Shown: positions 1 through 5,635 of the stretch, in pieces
Numbering within the stretch: the first letter of the stretch is position 1
How the letters are laid out: every line of letters begins with the position of its first letter
Origin: Desulfobacterales bacterium
GTDB taxonomy: Bacteria; Desulfobacterota; Desulfobacteria; Desulfobacterales; Desulfosalsimonadaceae
DNA: 9,477 nucleotides
Assembly: GCA_018224315.1 (NCBI GenBank)
Contig: JAGTVF010000263.1
Span: 1 to 9,477 of the forward strand
Reading direction: 5' to 3'
Notes under the pieces: generated by a model
Databases searched by the model: none
What the model saw: only the letters and a program-made list of their open reading frames with translations
What the model was told of the DNA's origin: nothing
Made by a program: the position numbers and the translations under genes

Positions 1-83
1 ACATGGGGCGATACAGCTGGGAGCGCCGCATTGGTGAATTTGACCGGGAGTTTGAAGACCTGGCTGCCGGCAAAAGCGGCTGA
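1..83 (+). CDS. 3' end of an unidentified plus-strand gene (partial)
   Basis: Reading the frame that ends at TGA 81-83 gives an open, protein-like tail rich in charged and aromatic residues (YSWERRIGEFDREFEDLAAG). Its start lies left of the window. The stop falls 4 nt before the stop of the convergent DJ-1/PfpI gene, the spacing expected of two real converging genes. A YSWERR-like segment close to the C-terminus recalls the end of many GT4-type glycosyltransferases, but 26 residues are too few for a family assignment. The ATG at position 3 lies inside the frame and is probably an internal Met. This could be a chance open frame, since only 27 codons are visible. Confidence 0.45.
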   Translation, partial: MGRYSWERRIGEFDREFEDLAAGKSG

Positions 84-87
84 CGCA

Positions 88-669
88 TCAGGCTTCGATT
101 TTTGTGCCCAGCACTTCAAGAAATTTTGCCAGCCATTGGGGGTGGGCCGGCCAGGCCGGGGCCGAGACCAGGTTGCCGTCCACATGGGCCTGATCCACGG
201 CGATGTCCGCATATGTTCCGCCGGAAAGGGTGACGTCCGGGCCCACGGCCGGGTAGGCCGAGCAGGTTTTGCCTTTCAGGACGCCGGCGGCGGCCAGCAC
301 CTGGGCCCCGTGGCAGATGGCGGCAATGGGTTTGCCGGCCTCGTTAAAATGGCGGACAATTTCCAGTACGTCTTTGTTTAGCCGGATGTATTCGGGTGCG
401 CGGCCTCCGGGTATGACCAGCGCATCGTAGTCCCCGGCCCGGATGGTGTCGAAATCCGCTGTAACGGCAAAGTTGTGCCCGGGCTTTTCGCTGTAGGTTT
501 GATCGCCTTCAAAGTCATGGATGGCGGTGCGAACCGAATCCCCGGATTTTTTGCCGGGACAGACCGTGTCCACATGGTGGCCCGTCATCAGCAGTGCCTG
601 ATAAGGCACCATGGCCTCGTAATCTTCCACAAAGTCGCCCACGAGCATTAGAATTTTTTTGGCACTCAT
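88..669 (-). CDS. DJ-1/PfpI family protein, plant DJ-1D-like (class I glutamine amidotransferase fold)
   Basis: The product is 193 aa and cytosolic, with no signal peptide, and is a complete single DJ-1/PfpI domain. The nucleophile elbow AICHGAQVL places the conserved Cys at 119 followed by His120. The acidic partner is Glu15 in GDFVEDYE, and GGRAPEYIR (88-96) matches the PfpI-type active-site loop. The stretches [27 protein letters not shown] and [14 protein letters not shown] recall, from memory, the repeats of the plant tandem-domain protein DJ-1D, for which glyoxalase III (glutathione-independent methylglyoxal to lactate) activity has been reported. Other family members are annotated as proteases or deglycases, so the exact reaction is open. 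I chose the ATG at 669 because an AAGGGGGAAG Shine-Dalgarno sequence lies just upstream and the DJ-1 fold begins at once ([10 protein letters not shown]). The frame stays open to about 876, but that extension is not family-like. The gene diverges from the flavoprotein at 889, which hints at a shared stress or redox role. Confidence 0.92.
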   Translation of the reverse strand: MSAKKILMLVGDFVEDYEAMVPYQALLMTGHHVDTVCPGKKSGDSVRTAIHDFEGDQTYSEKPGHNFAVTADFDTIRAGDYDALVIPGGRAPEYIRLNKDVLEIVRHFNEAGKPIAAICHGAQVLAAAGVLKGKTCSAYPAVGPDVTLSGGTYADIAVDQAHVDGNLVSAPAWPAHPQWLAKFLEVLGTKIEA

Positions 670-746
670 ACACTTCCCCCTTGGGTTTGTCGGGTTTGAA
701 AGGAAATCGTTGCTCCGCCTGCATGTCTGTCTTATGTTGAGCAAAA

Positions 747-775
747 TATGGATCTCTTTTTTGCGTTGATCCATA
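747..775. repeat. Inverted repeat in the divergent spacer, 8-bp arms
   Basis: TATGGATC (747-754) is perfectly repeated in inverse orientation as GATCCATA (768-775), around a 13-nt T-rich centre. It lies about 80 nt upstream of the DJ-1/PfpI start and about 115 nt upstream of the flavoprotein start. It could be an operator for a dimeric regulator serving either gene, or a hairpin in a leader RNA. No uridine-tract terminator follows on either strand. Confidence 0.45.
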
Positions 776-815
776 ACAAAACAAACGTAACTGCATTCCG
801 GCATGTTTGCAAGGC

Positions 816-851
816 GCGCTTTGAACCGGAAAAATGTTGGTTTCAAAGCGC
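816..851. repeat. Inverted repeat upstream of the flavoprotein gene, 10-bp arms
   Basis: GCGCTTTGAA (816-825) and TTCAAAGCGC (842-851) are perfect inverse copies separated by 16 nt. The right arm is followed by eight A residues (852-859) and ends 37 nt before the ATG at 889. In plus-strand RNA it would fold into a strong hairpin without a following U tract, so it is not a standard terminator. It may be a regulatory operator for the divergent pair or a stabilising 5' leader hairpin. The sequence does not decide between these. Confidence 0.55.
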
Positions 852-888
852 AAAAAAAACCAAACAGAGATAACATTGTGGAGGTACC

Positions 889-1488
889 ATGTACGCACTG
901 GCCATCAGCGGAAGTCCGAGAAAAGACGGCAATACGGATTTTCTGTTAAAGGAGGTCCTGGCCCCCGTTTCCCGGGCCGGGTGGGAAACCGAACTGGTCC
1001 GGGCGGGCGGCAGGGAAATCCGCGGCTGCATTGCCTGCTACAAGTGCTTTGAAAATCAAAACCAGCGCTGCGCCGTGGAAACCGATAGTTTCAATGAGAT
1101 TATGGAAAAAATCGTCCGGGCAGATGCCCTGATTATGGGGTCTCCCACCTATTTTACAGACGTGAGCGCTGAATTAAAGGCGGTTGTCGACCGCGCCGGG
1201 CTGGTGTCCCAGGCAAACGGGGTGCTGCTGCGCGGCAAGATCGGTGCAGCCGTGGCCGCTGTCCGGCGGGCCGGGGCGGTGCACGTTTTTGATACCATCA
1301 ATCATATGTTTCTGATGTCCCAGATGATTGTGCCCGGCTCCACCTACTGGAACATGGGCATGGGCTTTGACAAGGGCGATGTGGCAGACGATGCCGAGGG
1401 CATCAAAAACATGCGTCACCTGGGGGCGGTTATTGCCTGGCTGGGCAGTGCGGTCAGCAACCATATGGATGCCTATCCCAATCCATAG
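889..1488 (+). CDS. NAD(P)H-dependent FMN reductase / iron-sulfur flavoprotein-like protein
   Basis: The product is 199 aa with a flavodoxin-like fold. The N-terminal [12 protein letters not shown] (5-16) is the FMN phosphate-binding loop of the NADPH-dependent FMN reductase superfamily, and MGSPTYF (about residues 83-89) is the second flavin-contacting loop. Between them lies a compact cysteine cluster, C47-x2-C50-x2-C53-x7-C61, resembling the 4Fe-4S site of archaeal iron-sulfur flavoprotein (Isf). The first three Cys match that spacing exactly. By analogy it would pass electrons between ferredoxin-like donors and small acceptors such as oxygen or peroxide in the cytosol, but its partner is not visible here. 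The start ATG has GGAGGT at 880-885, a rather short spacing. The gene is monocistronic, divergent from the DJ-1/PfpI gene and convergent with the zinc-ribbon gene. Related family members lacking a cluster act as quinone or azo reductases, so the reaction remains a guess. Confidence 0.9.
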   Translation: MYALAISGSPRKDGNTDFLLKEVLAPVSRAGWETELVRAGGREIRGCIACYKCFENQNQRCAVETDSFNEIMEKIVRADALIMGSPTYFTDVSAELKAVVDRAGLVSQANGVLLRGKIGAAVAAVRRAGAVHVFDTINHMFLMSQMIVPGSTYWNMGMGFDKGDVADDAEGIKNMRHLGAVIAWLGSAVSNHMDAYPNP

Positions 1489-1512
1489 GCAAGGCTTTTA
1501 ACCCGATTCAAA

Positions 1513-1548
1513 GTTCTGCCCCTGGTAGATTCCGGCCGGGGGCAGAAC
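1513..1548. terminator. Hairpin between convergent stop codons, probable bidirectional terminator
   Basis: GTTCTGCCCC (1513-1522) pairs perfectly with GGGGCAGAAC (1539-1548) across a 16-nt loop. It sits 24 nt after the stop of the flavoprotein gene and 5 nt after the stop of the opposing zinc-ribbon gene. T tracts are weak: TTGTT shortly after the stem on the plus strand and TTTG directly after it on the minus strand. It is therefore a plausible but not textbook terminator for both genes. Confidence 0.6.
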
Positions 1549-1553
1549 CATTG

Positions 1554-1910
1554 TTACCAAAGGCAGATCACTTTTTCGCCTTCCTGCAGCTGGGCGCGCA
1601 CTTTTTCCATGTGCCGCAGCGGCGCCATTTCCCGCTCAAATTCATCCATGGTCAGGCCCATGTCTTTGGCCAGTTTTCCCGGCGGCGTGGGCCCGTTTTG
1701 CGTTAAATAATCCACGATCGCAGACTGTGTTTGTGTCAGATCGGGACCTGAGCCGGTTTTTTCCAGATTCTTGGCGCTGTAGACCGCCCAGGGATCACAG
1801 GTTTTGGGCTTGGCCGCAAGATCGATATAACAGTCCTCGCATACGGTCTGTCCCCGTGCTGCCATGGCTTCTTCTGCTTTGATCTCAGCTCCGCAATTCT
1901 GGCATTTCAT
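1554..1910 (-). CDS. Small zinc-ribbon protein with winged-helix-like C-terminus
   Basis: The product is 118 aa. The N-terminus has two CxxC knuckles, C3-C6 and C24-C27, the pattern of a structural zinc ribbon or LIM-like finger. A further Cys38 lies in a KTCDPWAVYSAKNL segment. Residues 58-116 look like a helix-turn-helix or winged-helix unit: an AIVDYL helix, then PTPPGKLAKDMGLTMDEFE, then a basic helix and a short strand pair ending in VICLW. By inference this could be a small DNA-binding regulator or a metal or redox sensor, but I recognise no named family and the DNA-binding role is unproven. The start ATG at 1910 has AAGGAG at 1919-1924 with 8-nt spacing, a strong site. The gene stands alone on the minus strand, beyond the six-gene operon and a 278-nt spacer. 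It has its own AT-rich upstream region and converges on the flavoprotein gene. Confidence 0.8.
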   Translation of the reverse strand: MKCQNCGAEIKAEEAMAARGQTVCEDCYIDLAAKPKTCDPWAVYSAKNLEKTGSGPDLTQTQSAIVDYLTQNGPTPPGKLAKDMGLTMDEFEREMAPLRHMEKVRAQLQEGEKVICLW

Positions 1911-1927
1911 GTTTCTGTCTCCTTTTT

Positions 1928-1940
1928 GTCTTCTGAAGAC
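1928..1940. repeat. 13-bp palindrome just upstream of the zinc-ribbon gene's RBS
   Basis: GTCTTC-T-GAAGAC is a perfect inverted repeat with 6-bp arms. It abuts the A-rich Shine-Dalgarno region (1919-1927) of the minus-strand zinc-ribbon gene and lies about 20 nt downstream of the candidate -10 element. That placement would suit a repressor or autoregulatory site. Short palindromes also occur by chance. Confidence 0.3.
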
Positions 1941-1953
1941 CGGTTTTATATGA

Positions 1954-1981
1954 AAAATAGCAATATTTTGTGATTTTTCAA
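1954..1981 (-). promoter_or_regulatory. Candidate sigma70 promoter of the zinc-ribbon gene
   Basis: On the minus strand, TTGAAA (1981-1976) is followed after 16 nt by TATTTT (1959-1954), in a markedly AT-rich stretch 44 nt or more upstream of the ATG at 1910. The hexamers match consensus only moderately, and alternatives exist in the same AT-rich block, for example TTGTAC slightly further upstream. The exact position is uncertain. Confidence 0.35.
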
Positions 1982-2012
1982 GTACAATCAGAGATTTTCA
2001 GTTCTATATGCA

Positions 2013-2029
2013 AAAAATATCGTATTTTT
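2013..2029. repeat. 17-bp AT-rich palindrome in the spacer
   Basis: AAAAATA (2013-2019) and TATTTTT (2023-2029) are perfect inverse copies around TCG. The repeat lies about 100 nt upstream of the zinc-ribbon start and about 30 nt upstream of its candidate -35 element, where activator or repressor sites are common. Low complexity raises the odds of a chance occurrence. The remainder of the spacer, 2030-2188, holds the downstream end of the six-gene operon, and I could find no convincing intrinsic terminator there. Confidence 0.3.
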
Positions 2030-2188
2030 GAACAAAATCATTGATTATTGGTTGAATAACGGTCTTTGCTCTGGGTAGAAAATCCGATAACGGCTGGGCG
2101 GCCAGGATTCGTTTTCTATCCCTGCCGGTCCACTGCCCGCATTCCAGCGAATTTATCAGAAACGCGGCCCCGGATCAACAGTCACCGA

Positions 2189-3979
2189 TCAGCGGTACAT
2201 TTCTTCAATAATATCGGAAAATGCCTGGTTGACGTACTTGCGCTTGACTTTCATGGTGGGGGTGACCTCGCCGTCTTCCTCGTAGAGTTTTTTGGGCAGG
2301 ATGCGGAACTTGCGCACGTTTTCCACCCGGGCCAGGCCCTGGTTGACCTGGTCGATTTCCGAGCCGATCAGCTTGTTGATTTCCGGGTGTGCGGCCAGAT
2401 CCCCGTAGGTGGAAAACTGAATTTTGTTTTCCTGGGCGTATTTGACCACGTTGTCCTCGTCGATCATGATCAGGGCGGAGAGAAATTTCCGCCGGTCGCC
2501 GATCAGTACCGCGTCATTGATGTAAATGCTGGCCTTGAGCATGTTTTCAATATACTGGGGCGAGATGTTTTTGCCCCCTGCGGTGATGATGATGTCTTTT
2601 TTGCGGTCCGTGATTTTCAGGTACCCGTCTTTGTCGATTGCCCCCACGTCTCCGGAGTAAAGCCAGCCGTCTTTCAATGTTTCGGCCGTGGCGGCGTCGT
2701 TTTTGTAATACCCGGCAAACACCCCCGGGGATTTGACAAGAATTTCACCGTCTTCGGCGATTTTGATTTCCGTGCCCGGCACCGGGGTGCCAACGGTGCC
2801 GAATTTGGCCCGCCCCTCTTGGGAGGTGCAGGTCACGCCCGTGCCTTCTGTCTGGCCATAGCCTTCAACCAGGTTGATGCCCATTGACTGGTAGAAGAAA
2901 AGCACCCGGGCCGATATGGGTGCGGCCCCGGAATAGGCCACCCGGATTCGGTCAAAGCCGAGTCTTTCCCTGAGTTTGCGAAATACCGCAAAGTGGGCCA
3001 GTCCAAAAGCCATGTTTAGCCAGGGGGGTACTTTTTGAAAATGCATTATCCGTTCGGCCCGCTTTTGGCCGATTTTCAGGGCGGCCGCATAAGCCATCTG
3101 CTTTGCCCGGGTGGCATCAGACATGCGGATCTGGATTGCGGAATAGTATTTTTCCCAGATCCGGGGCACGGCATAGCCCACTGTGGGGGAGACCTCGATC
3201 ATGTTGTCTGTGACCGTGTCGGGCTTTTCCACGAAATTGACAACATAGGCGTGCCTGAGGTGGGTGAACACGGAAAACAACCGCTCAAATATATGGCAAA
3301 GCGGCAGAAACGACAACACCTCGTCTTGCCTGTCCATGGGATTTTGTTCCACAATGGCGTCTGCCATCCAGGTGACGCTGCCGTGGGTGAGCATGGCGCC
3401 CTTGGGCGGGCCGGTGGTGCCCGAGGTGTAGATCAGCACGCAGAGGTCTTCGGAGTTCAGGTCTTCTGAGCGCTGATCCACGCCTGTTTTGGAAAGGGCT
3501 TGGCCCCGGGCCACAAGCTCGTCAAAGCTGATGACCATGGGGTCTGAAAATTCCCGCAAACCCTTTATATCCCATACAATGACTTTTTTCAAATCCGGCA
3601 CGGCGTCTCTGAAATTCAGCCATTTGTCCAGCTGCTCCTCGTTTTCAACAAACAGAAAAACCGAATCGGAATTGGACACCACGTACTGGACCTCCTGCCA
3701 GGCATTGGTGGTGTAAATCCCCACAGATACACCGCCTGCGCACTGGATGCCCATATCGGTCATGACCCACTCCGGGCAGTTGTCCCCGATAATGGCCGCA
3801 CTGTCGCCTTTTTCAAGGCCCATATCCATTAAGGCCGCGCTGATGTTTCTTGCGGTATCAAAATACTGATCCCAGGTGATATCATGCCACAGGCCCAGTT
3901 TCTTGTAGCGCATGGCCACCATCGGGCCTCTGGCGGAAACAGTCTGTTTGAAAACAGCAGGGGTTGTGGATTCAGTCAA
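2189..3979 (-). CDS. Long-chain-type fatty acid/carboxylate-CoA ligase (AMP-forming)
   Basis: This 596-aa enzyme would convert a carboxylic acid, ATP and CoA to acyl-CoA, AMP and PPi in the cytosol. From the chosen start it shows the ATP-binding P-loop YTSGTTGPPKG (184-194), the adenine-side motif YGQTEG (374-379), GWLYSGD (438-444), the hinge DRKKDIIITAGGKNISP (458-474), and the C-terminal TPTMKVKRK with a candidate catalytic Lys near 577. Length and motifs fit the FadD15/long-chain branch of the ANL superfamily, but chain-length or aromatic specificity cannot be read. I chose TTG at 3979-3977 because GGAGG (3990-3986) sits 6 nt upstream and the gene then begins 14 nt after livF ends. An in-frame ATG at 4021 would overlap livF by 28 nt, add 14 unconserved-looking residues, and has only a poorly spaced AAGGG. 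It is last in the importer operon, so it probably activates the imported acid. Confidence 0.95.
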   Translation of the reverse strand: MTESTTPAVFKQTVSARGPMVAMRYKKLGLWHDITWDQYFDTARNISAALMDMGLEKGDSAAIIGDNCPEWVMTDMGIQCAGGVSVGIYTTNAWQEVQYVVSNSDSVFLFVENEEQLDKWLNFRDAVPDLKKVIVWDIKGLREFSDPMVISFDELVARGQALSKTGVDQRSEDLNSEDLCVLIYTSGTTGPPKGAMLTHGSVTWMADAIVEQNPMDRQDEVLSFLPLCHIFERLFSVFTHLRHAYVVNFVEKPDTVTDNMIEVSPTVGYAVPRIWEKYYSAIQIRMSDATRAKQMAYAAALKIGQKRAERIMHFQKVPPWLNMAFGLAHFAVFRKLRERLGFDRIRVAYSGAAPISARVLFFYQSMGINLVEGYGQTEGTGVTCTSQEGRAKFGTVGTPVPGTEIKIAEDGEILVKSPGVFAGYYKNDAATAETLKDGWLYSGDVGAIDKDGYLKITDRKKDIIITAGGKNISPQYIENMLKASIYINDAVLIGDRRKFLSALIMIDEDNVVKYAQENKIQFSTYGDLAAHPEINKLIGSEIDQVNQGLARVENVRKFRILPKKLYEEDGEVTPTMKVKRKYVNQAFSDIIEEMYR

Positions 3980-3985
3980 TGGATT

Positions 3986-3990
3986 CCTCC
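3986..3990 (-). promoter_or_regulatory. Shine-Dalgarno supporting a TTG start for the acyl-CoA synthetase
   Basis: GGAGG on the minus strand lies 6 nt before TTG 3979-3977 and just after the livF stop (3996-3994). Spacing and strength are close to ideal, and this site decides the start call over the upstream ATG at 4021. Confidence 0.7.
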
Positions 3991-3993
3991 GTG

Positions 3994-4770
3994 TTATCGC
4001 CAGACTTTTTTTCGTTTCCATCGCTGGTAGCCCTTGGCCGATTCTTTGGAGCGCACACCCATGTAAAATTCCCGGACATTTTCATCTTTTATCAGGTCAC
4101 TGGATTGGCCCTTCATGACAAACCGGCCGTTTTCCAGAATCAGGGCCTCATTTGAGACTTCCAGGGCCTTTTTCGCGTTTTGTTCAATCAAAAGGATGGT
4201 CACTCCTTCCTGGTTTATTTTTTTTATGATCTCAAATATTTCTTTTACAAGCAAAGGCGAGAGCCCAAGGGATGGCTCATCAAGGAAAAGCAGCCTGGGC
4301 CGGCTCATCAATGCCCTTGCAATGGCCAGCATCTGCTGCTCTCCTCCCGACAGGGTGCCGGCCCACTGGCCGGTGCGGTCGGCAAGAATGGGAAAATAGG
4401 CAAAAACCCGGTCCAGATCCCGGGCCACCCCCTTTTTGTCACCTCGGGTATAGGCGCCCATCATGAGGTTTTCCCTGATGGTGAGTTCTTCAAACACCTC
4501 CCTTCCCTCGGGCACCAGGGATATGCCCATGCGCACGATTTTTTCGGTGTCTGTGCCGTCAATTCGCCGACCATCAAATTCAATGGTGCCCTTGTCCGGC
4601 TGATCATCGATGAGCCCCATGACCGTGCGCAGAATTGTGGTTTTTCCCGCTCCGTTGTTGCCCAGAATGGCGGTGATGCTGCCTTCCTCAACGGAAAGCG
4701 AGGCCCCGCGAATGGCATAGATCAGGTCATAATAGGTCTCGATGTTTTTGATTTCCAGCAGTGCGCCCAA
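3994..4770 (-). CDS. livF: Branched-chain amino acid-type ABC transporter ATP-binding protein, LivF-like
   Basis: This 258-aa nucleotide-binding subunit powers the HAAT-family importer together with the LivG-like partner, on the cytosolic face of the membrane. It has Walker A GNNGAGKTT (37-45), ABC signature LSGGEQQ (140-146), and Walker B LLFLDEP (160-166) with catalytic Glu165. The switch region is LLIEQNAKKAL (193-203), with Gln in place of the usual H-loop His, as is typical of LivF. A basic tail (about 240-258, ending RWKRKKVWR) extends past the minimal LivF fold. The frame contains no ATG start: the only usable codon is TTG at 4770-4768, with GGAG (4781-4778) 7 nt upstream. An in-frame stop at 4803-4801 rules out longer forms. 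It starts 30 nt after livG and ends 14 nt before the CoA ligase. The assigned substrate class is inferred only from family and context. Confidence 0.95.
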   Translation of the reverse strand: MGALLEIKNIETYYDLIYAIRGASLSVEEGSITAILGNNGAGKTTILRTVMGLIDDQPDKGTIEFDGRRIDGTDTEKIVRMGISLVPEGREVFEELTIRENLMMGAYTRGDKKGVARDLDRVFAYFPILADRTGQWAGTLSGGEQQMLAIARALMSRPRLLFLDEPSLGLSPLLVKEIFEIIKKINQEGVTILLIEQNAKKALEVSNEALILENGRFVMKGQSSDLIKDENVREFYMGVRSKESAKGYQRWKRKKVWR

Positions 4771-4777
4771 TTTGCGG

Positions 4778-4781
4778 CTCC
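4778..4781 (-). promoter_or_regulatory. Shine-Dalgarno supporting the TTG start of livF
   Basis: GGAG on the minus strand is followed after 7 nt by TTG 4770-4768. A nearby ATG (4783-4781) is out of frame with livF, and no ATG or GTG is available in frame before the upstream stop. Confidence 0.6.
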
Positions 4782-4800
4782 ATGCGTATAAGTGTACGGT

Positions 4801-5619
4801 TTATGCCTGTTTTTGGCTTGATGAGACTTGATTCTGGCCGTCTACTTCCTCCTCTGCCCCCAGATATGCCTTAAGCACTTCAGGATGAACGCTTACCTGA
4901 TCCGGTCGGCCTTCGGCAATCTGCCGGCCGAAGTTGATGACCAGAATCCGGTCGGATATATCCATGACCATGTTCATGTCATGTTCGATTAAAAGAATGG
5001 TGATGCCCAGCTCGTCCTGGATGTCTTTGATCCAGAAGACCACGTCCTGCTTTTCCTCGGCATTCATGCCGGCGCAGGGCTCATCGAGCAAAAGCAGCTC
5101 GGGTTCTGCGGCAAGGGCCCGGCCCAGTTCGATTTTTTTCTGAATTCCGTAGGGCAGGGCCCCCACAATTTTGTTGCGAAAGGACTGCAGTTCCAGCAGA
5201 TCAATGATTTCTTCGACTTTGCGCCGATTTTCGATTTCCTCTTTGCCGGCAAAGGATTTTTTCCCCCACATCAGAGCGCCCCTGAACAGCCCGGTTTTCA
5301 TAAACAGATGCCGGCCCAGCATAATGTTTTCCATGGTGTTCATGTTGGAAAACAGCTCAATGTTTTGAAAGGTGCGGGCAATGCCGGCTTTGGCCACGCG
5401 GTCCGGCGAATGCCCCCGGATGTTTTTGTCTTTGAATATGATTTTTCCCTCAGTGGGCGGATAAATGCCGTTGATGCAGTTGAAAATTGTGGTTTTGCCC
5501 GCACCGTTGGGTCCGATAATGGCGTAAATCTCCCCCTTTACCACTTCAAAGGAAACATCATCTGCGGCCCTGAGTCCGCCAAAGGCCATGGTCAGCCCGC
5601 TGACTGCAAAAAAAGTCAT
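4801..5619 (-). CDS. livG: Branched-chain amino acid-type ABC transporter ATP-binding protein, LivG-like
   Basis: This 272-aa second ATPase of the importer is cytosolic and pairs with LivF. Visible motifs are Walker A GPNGAGKTT (36-44), Q-loop region ARTFQNIELF (81-90), and the family-typical degenerate signature LPYGIQKKIE (155-164) in place of LSGGQ. Walker B is LLLLDEP (175-181) with Glu180, and the H-loop His213 is in IEHDM. The 30-residue helical insert around 105-135 is usual for LivG. The C-terminus past about residue 255 is a hydrophilic tail (EEEVDGQNQVSSSQKQ) with no assigned role. The ATG at 5619 is preceded only by a weak GAG-containing site, and the gene begins 16 nt after the binding-protein stop, so translational coupling is likely. 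The intact motifs suggest an active ATPase. Confidence 0.96.
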   Translation of the reverse strand: MTFFAVSGLTMAFGGLRAADDVSFEVVKGEIYAIIGPNGAGKTTIFNCINGIYPPTEGKIIFKDKNIRGHSPDRVAKAGIARTFQNIELFSNMNTMENIMLGRHLFMKTGLFRGALMWGKKSFAGKEEIENRRKVEEIIDLLELQSFRNKIVGALPYGIQKKIELGRALAAEPELLLLDEPCAGMNAEEKQDVVFWIKDIQDELGITILLIEHDMNMVMDISDRILVINFGRQIAEGRPDQVSVHPEVLKAYLGAEEEVDGQNQVSSSQKQA

Positions 5620-5635
5620 ATGTCTGGCTCTTTTC

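Noticed and set aside
816..851. Inverted repeat as an intrinsic terminator
   Set aside because: No T tract follows the stem in either direction: the plus strand has A8 after it, and the minus strand has its T run before the hairpin.
670..876. Upstream extension of the DJ-1/PfpI frame (262 aa in total) and an alternative 127-aa minus-strand frame at 515-898
   Set aside because: The extension lies before a strong Shine-Dalgarno sequence and the natural DJ-1 N-terminus, covers the divergent spacer with its inverted repeats, and has no family-like sequence.
2084..2188. Terminator for the six-gene operon
   Set aside because: Only 3 to 6 bp stems with bulges (for example around 2103-2124) and no following T run were found, so no call is justified. 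Termination may be rho-dependent.
2066..2887. Long plus-strand open frame (273 aa) opposite the CoA ligase
   Set aside because: It is antisense to a clearly conserved enzyme, has no recognisable domain and is rich in Gly, Val, Phe and His as expected from a reverse-strand shadow.
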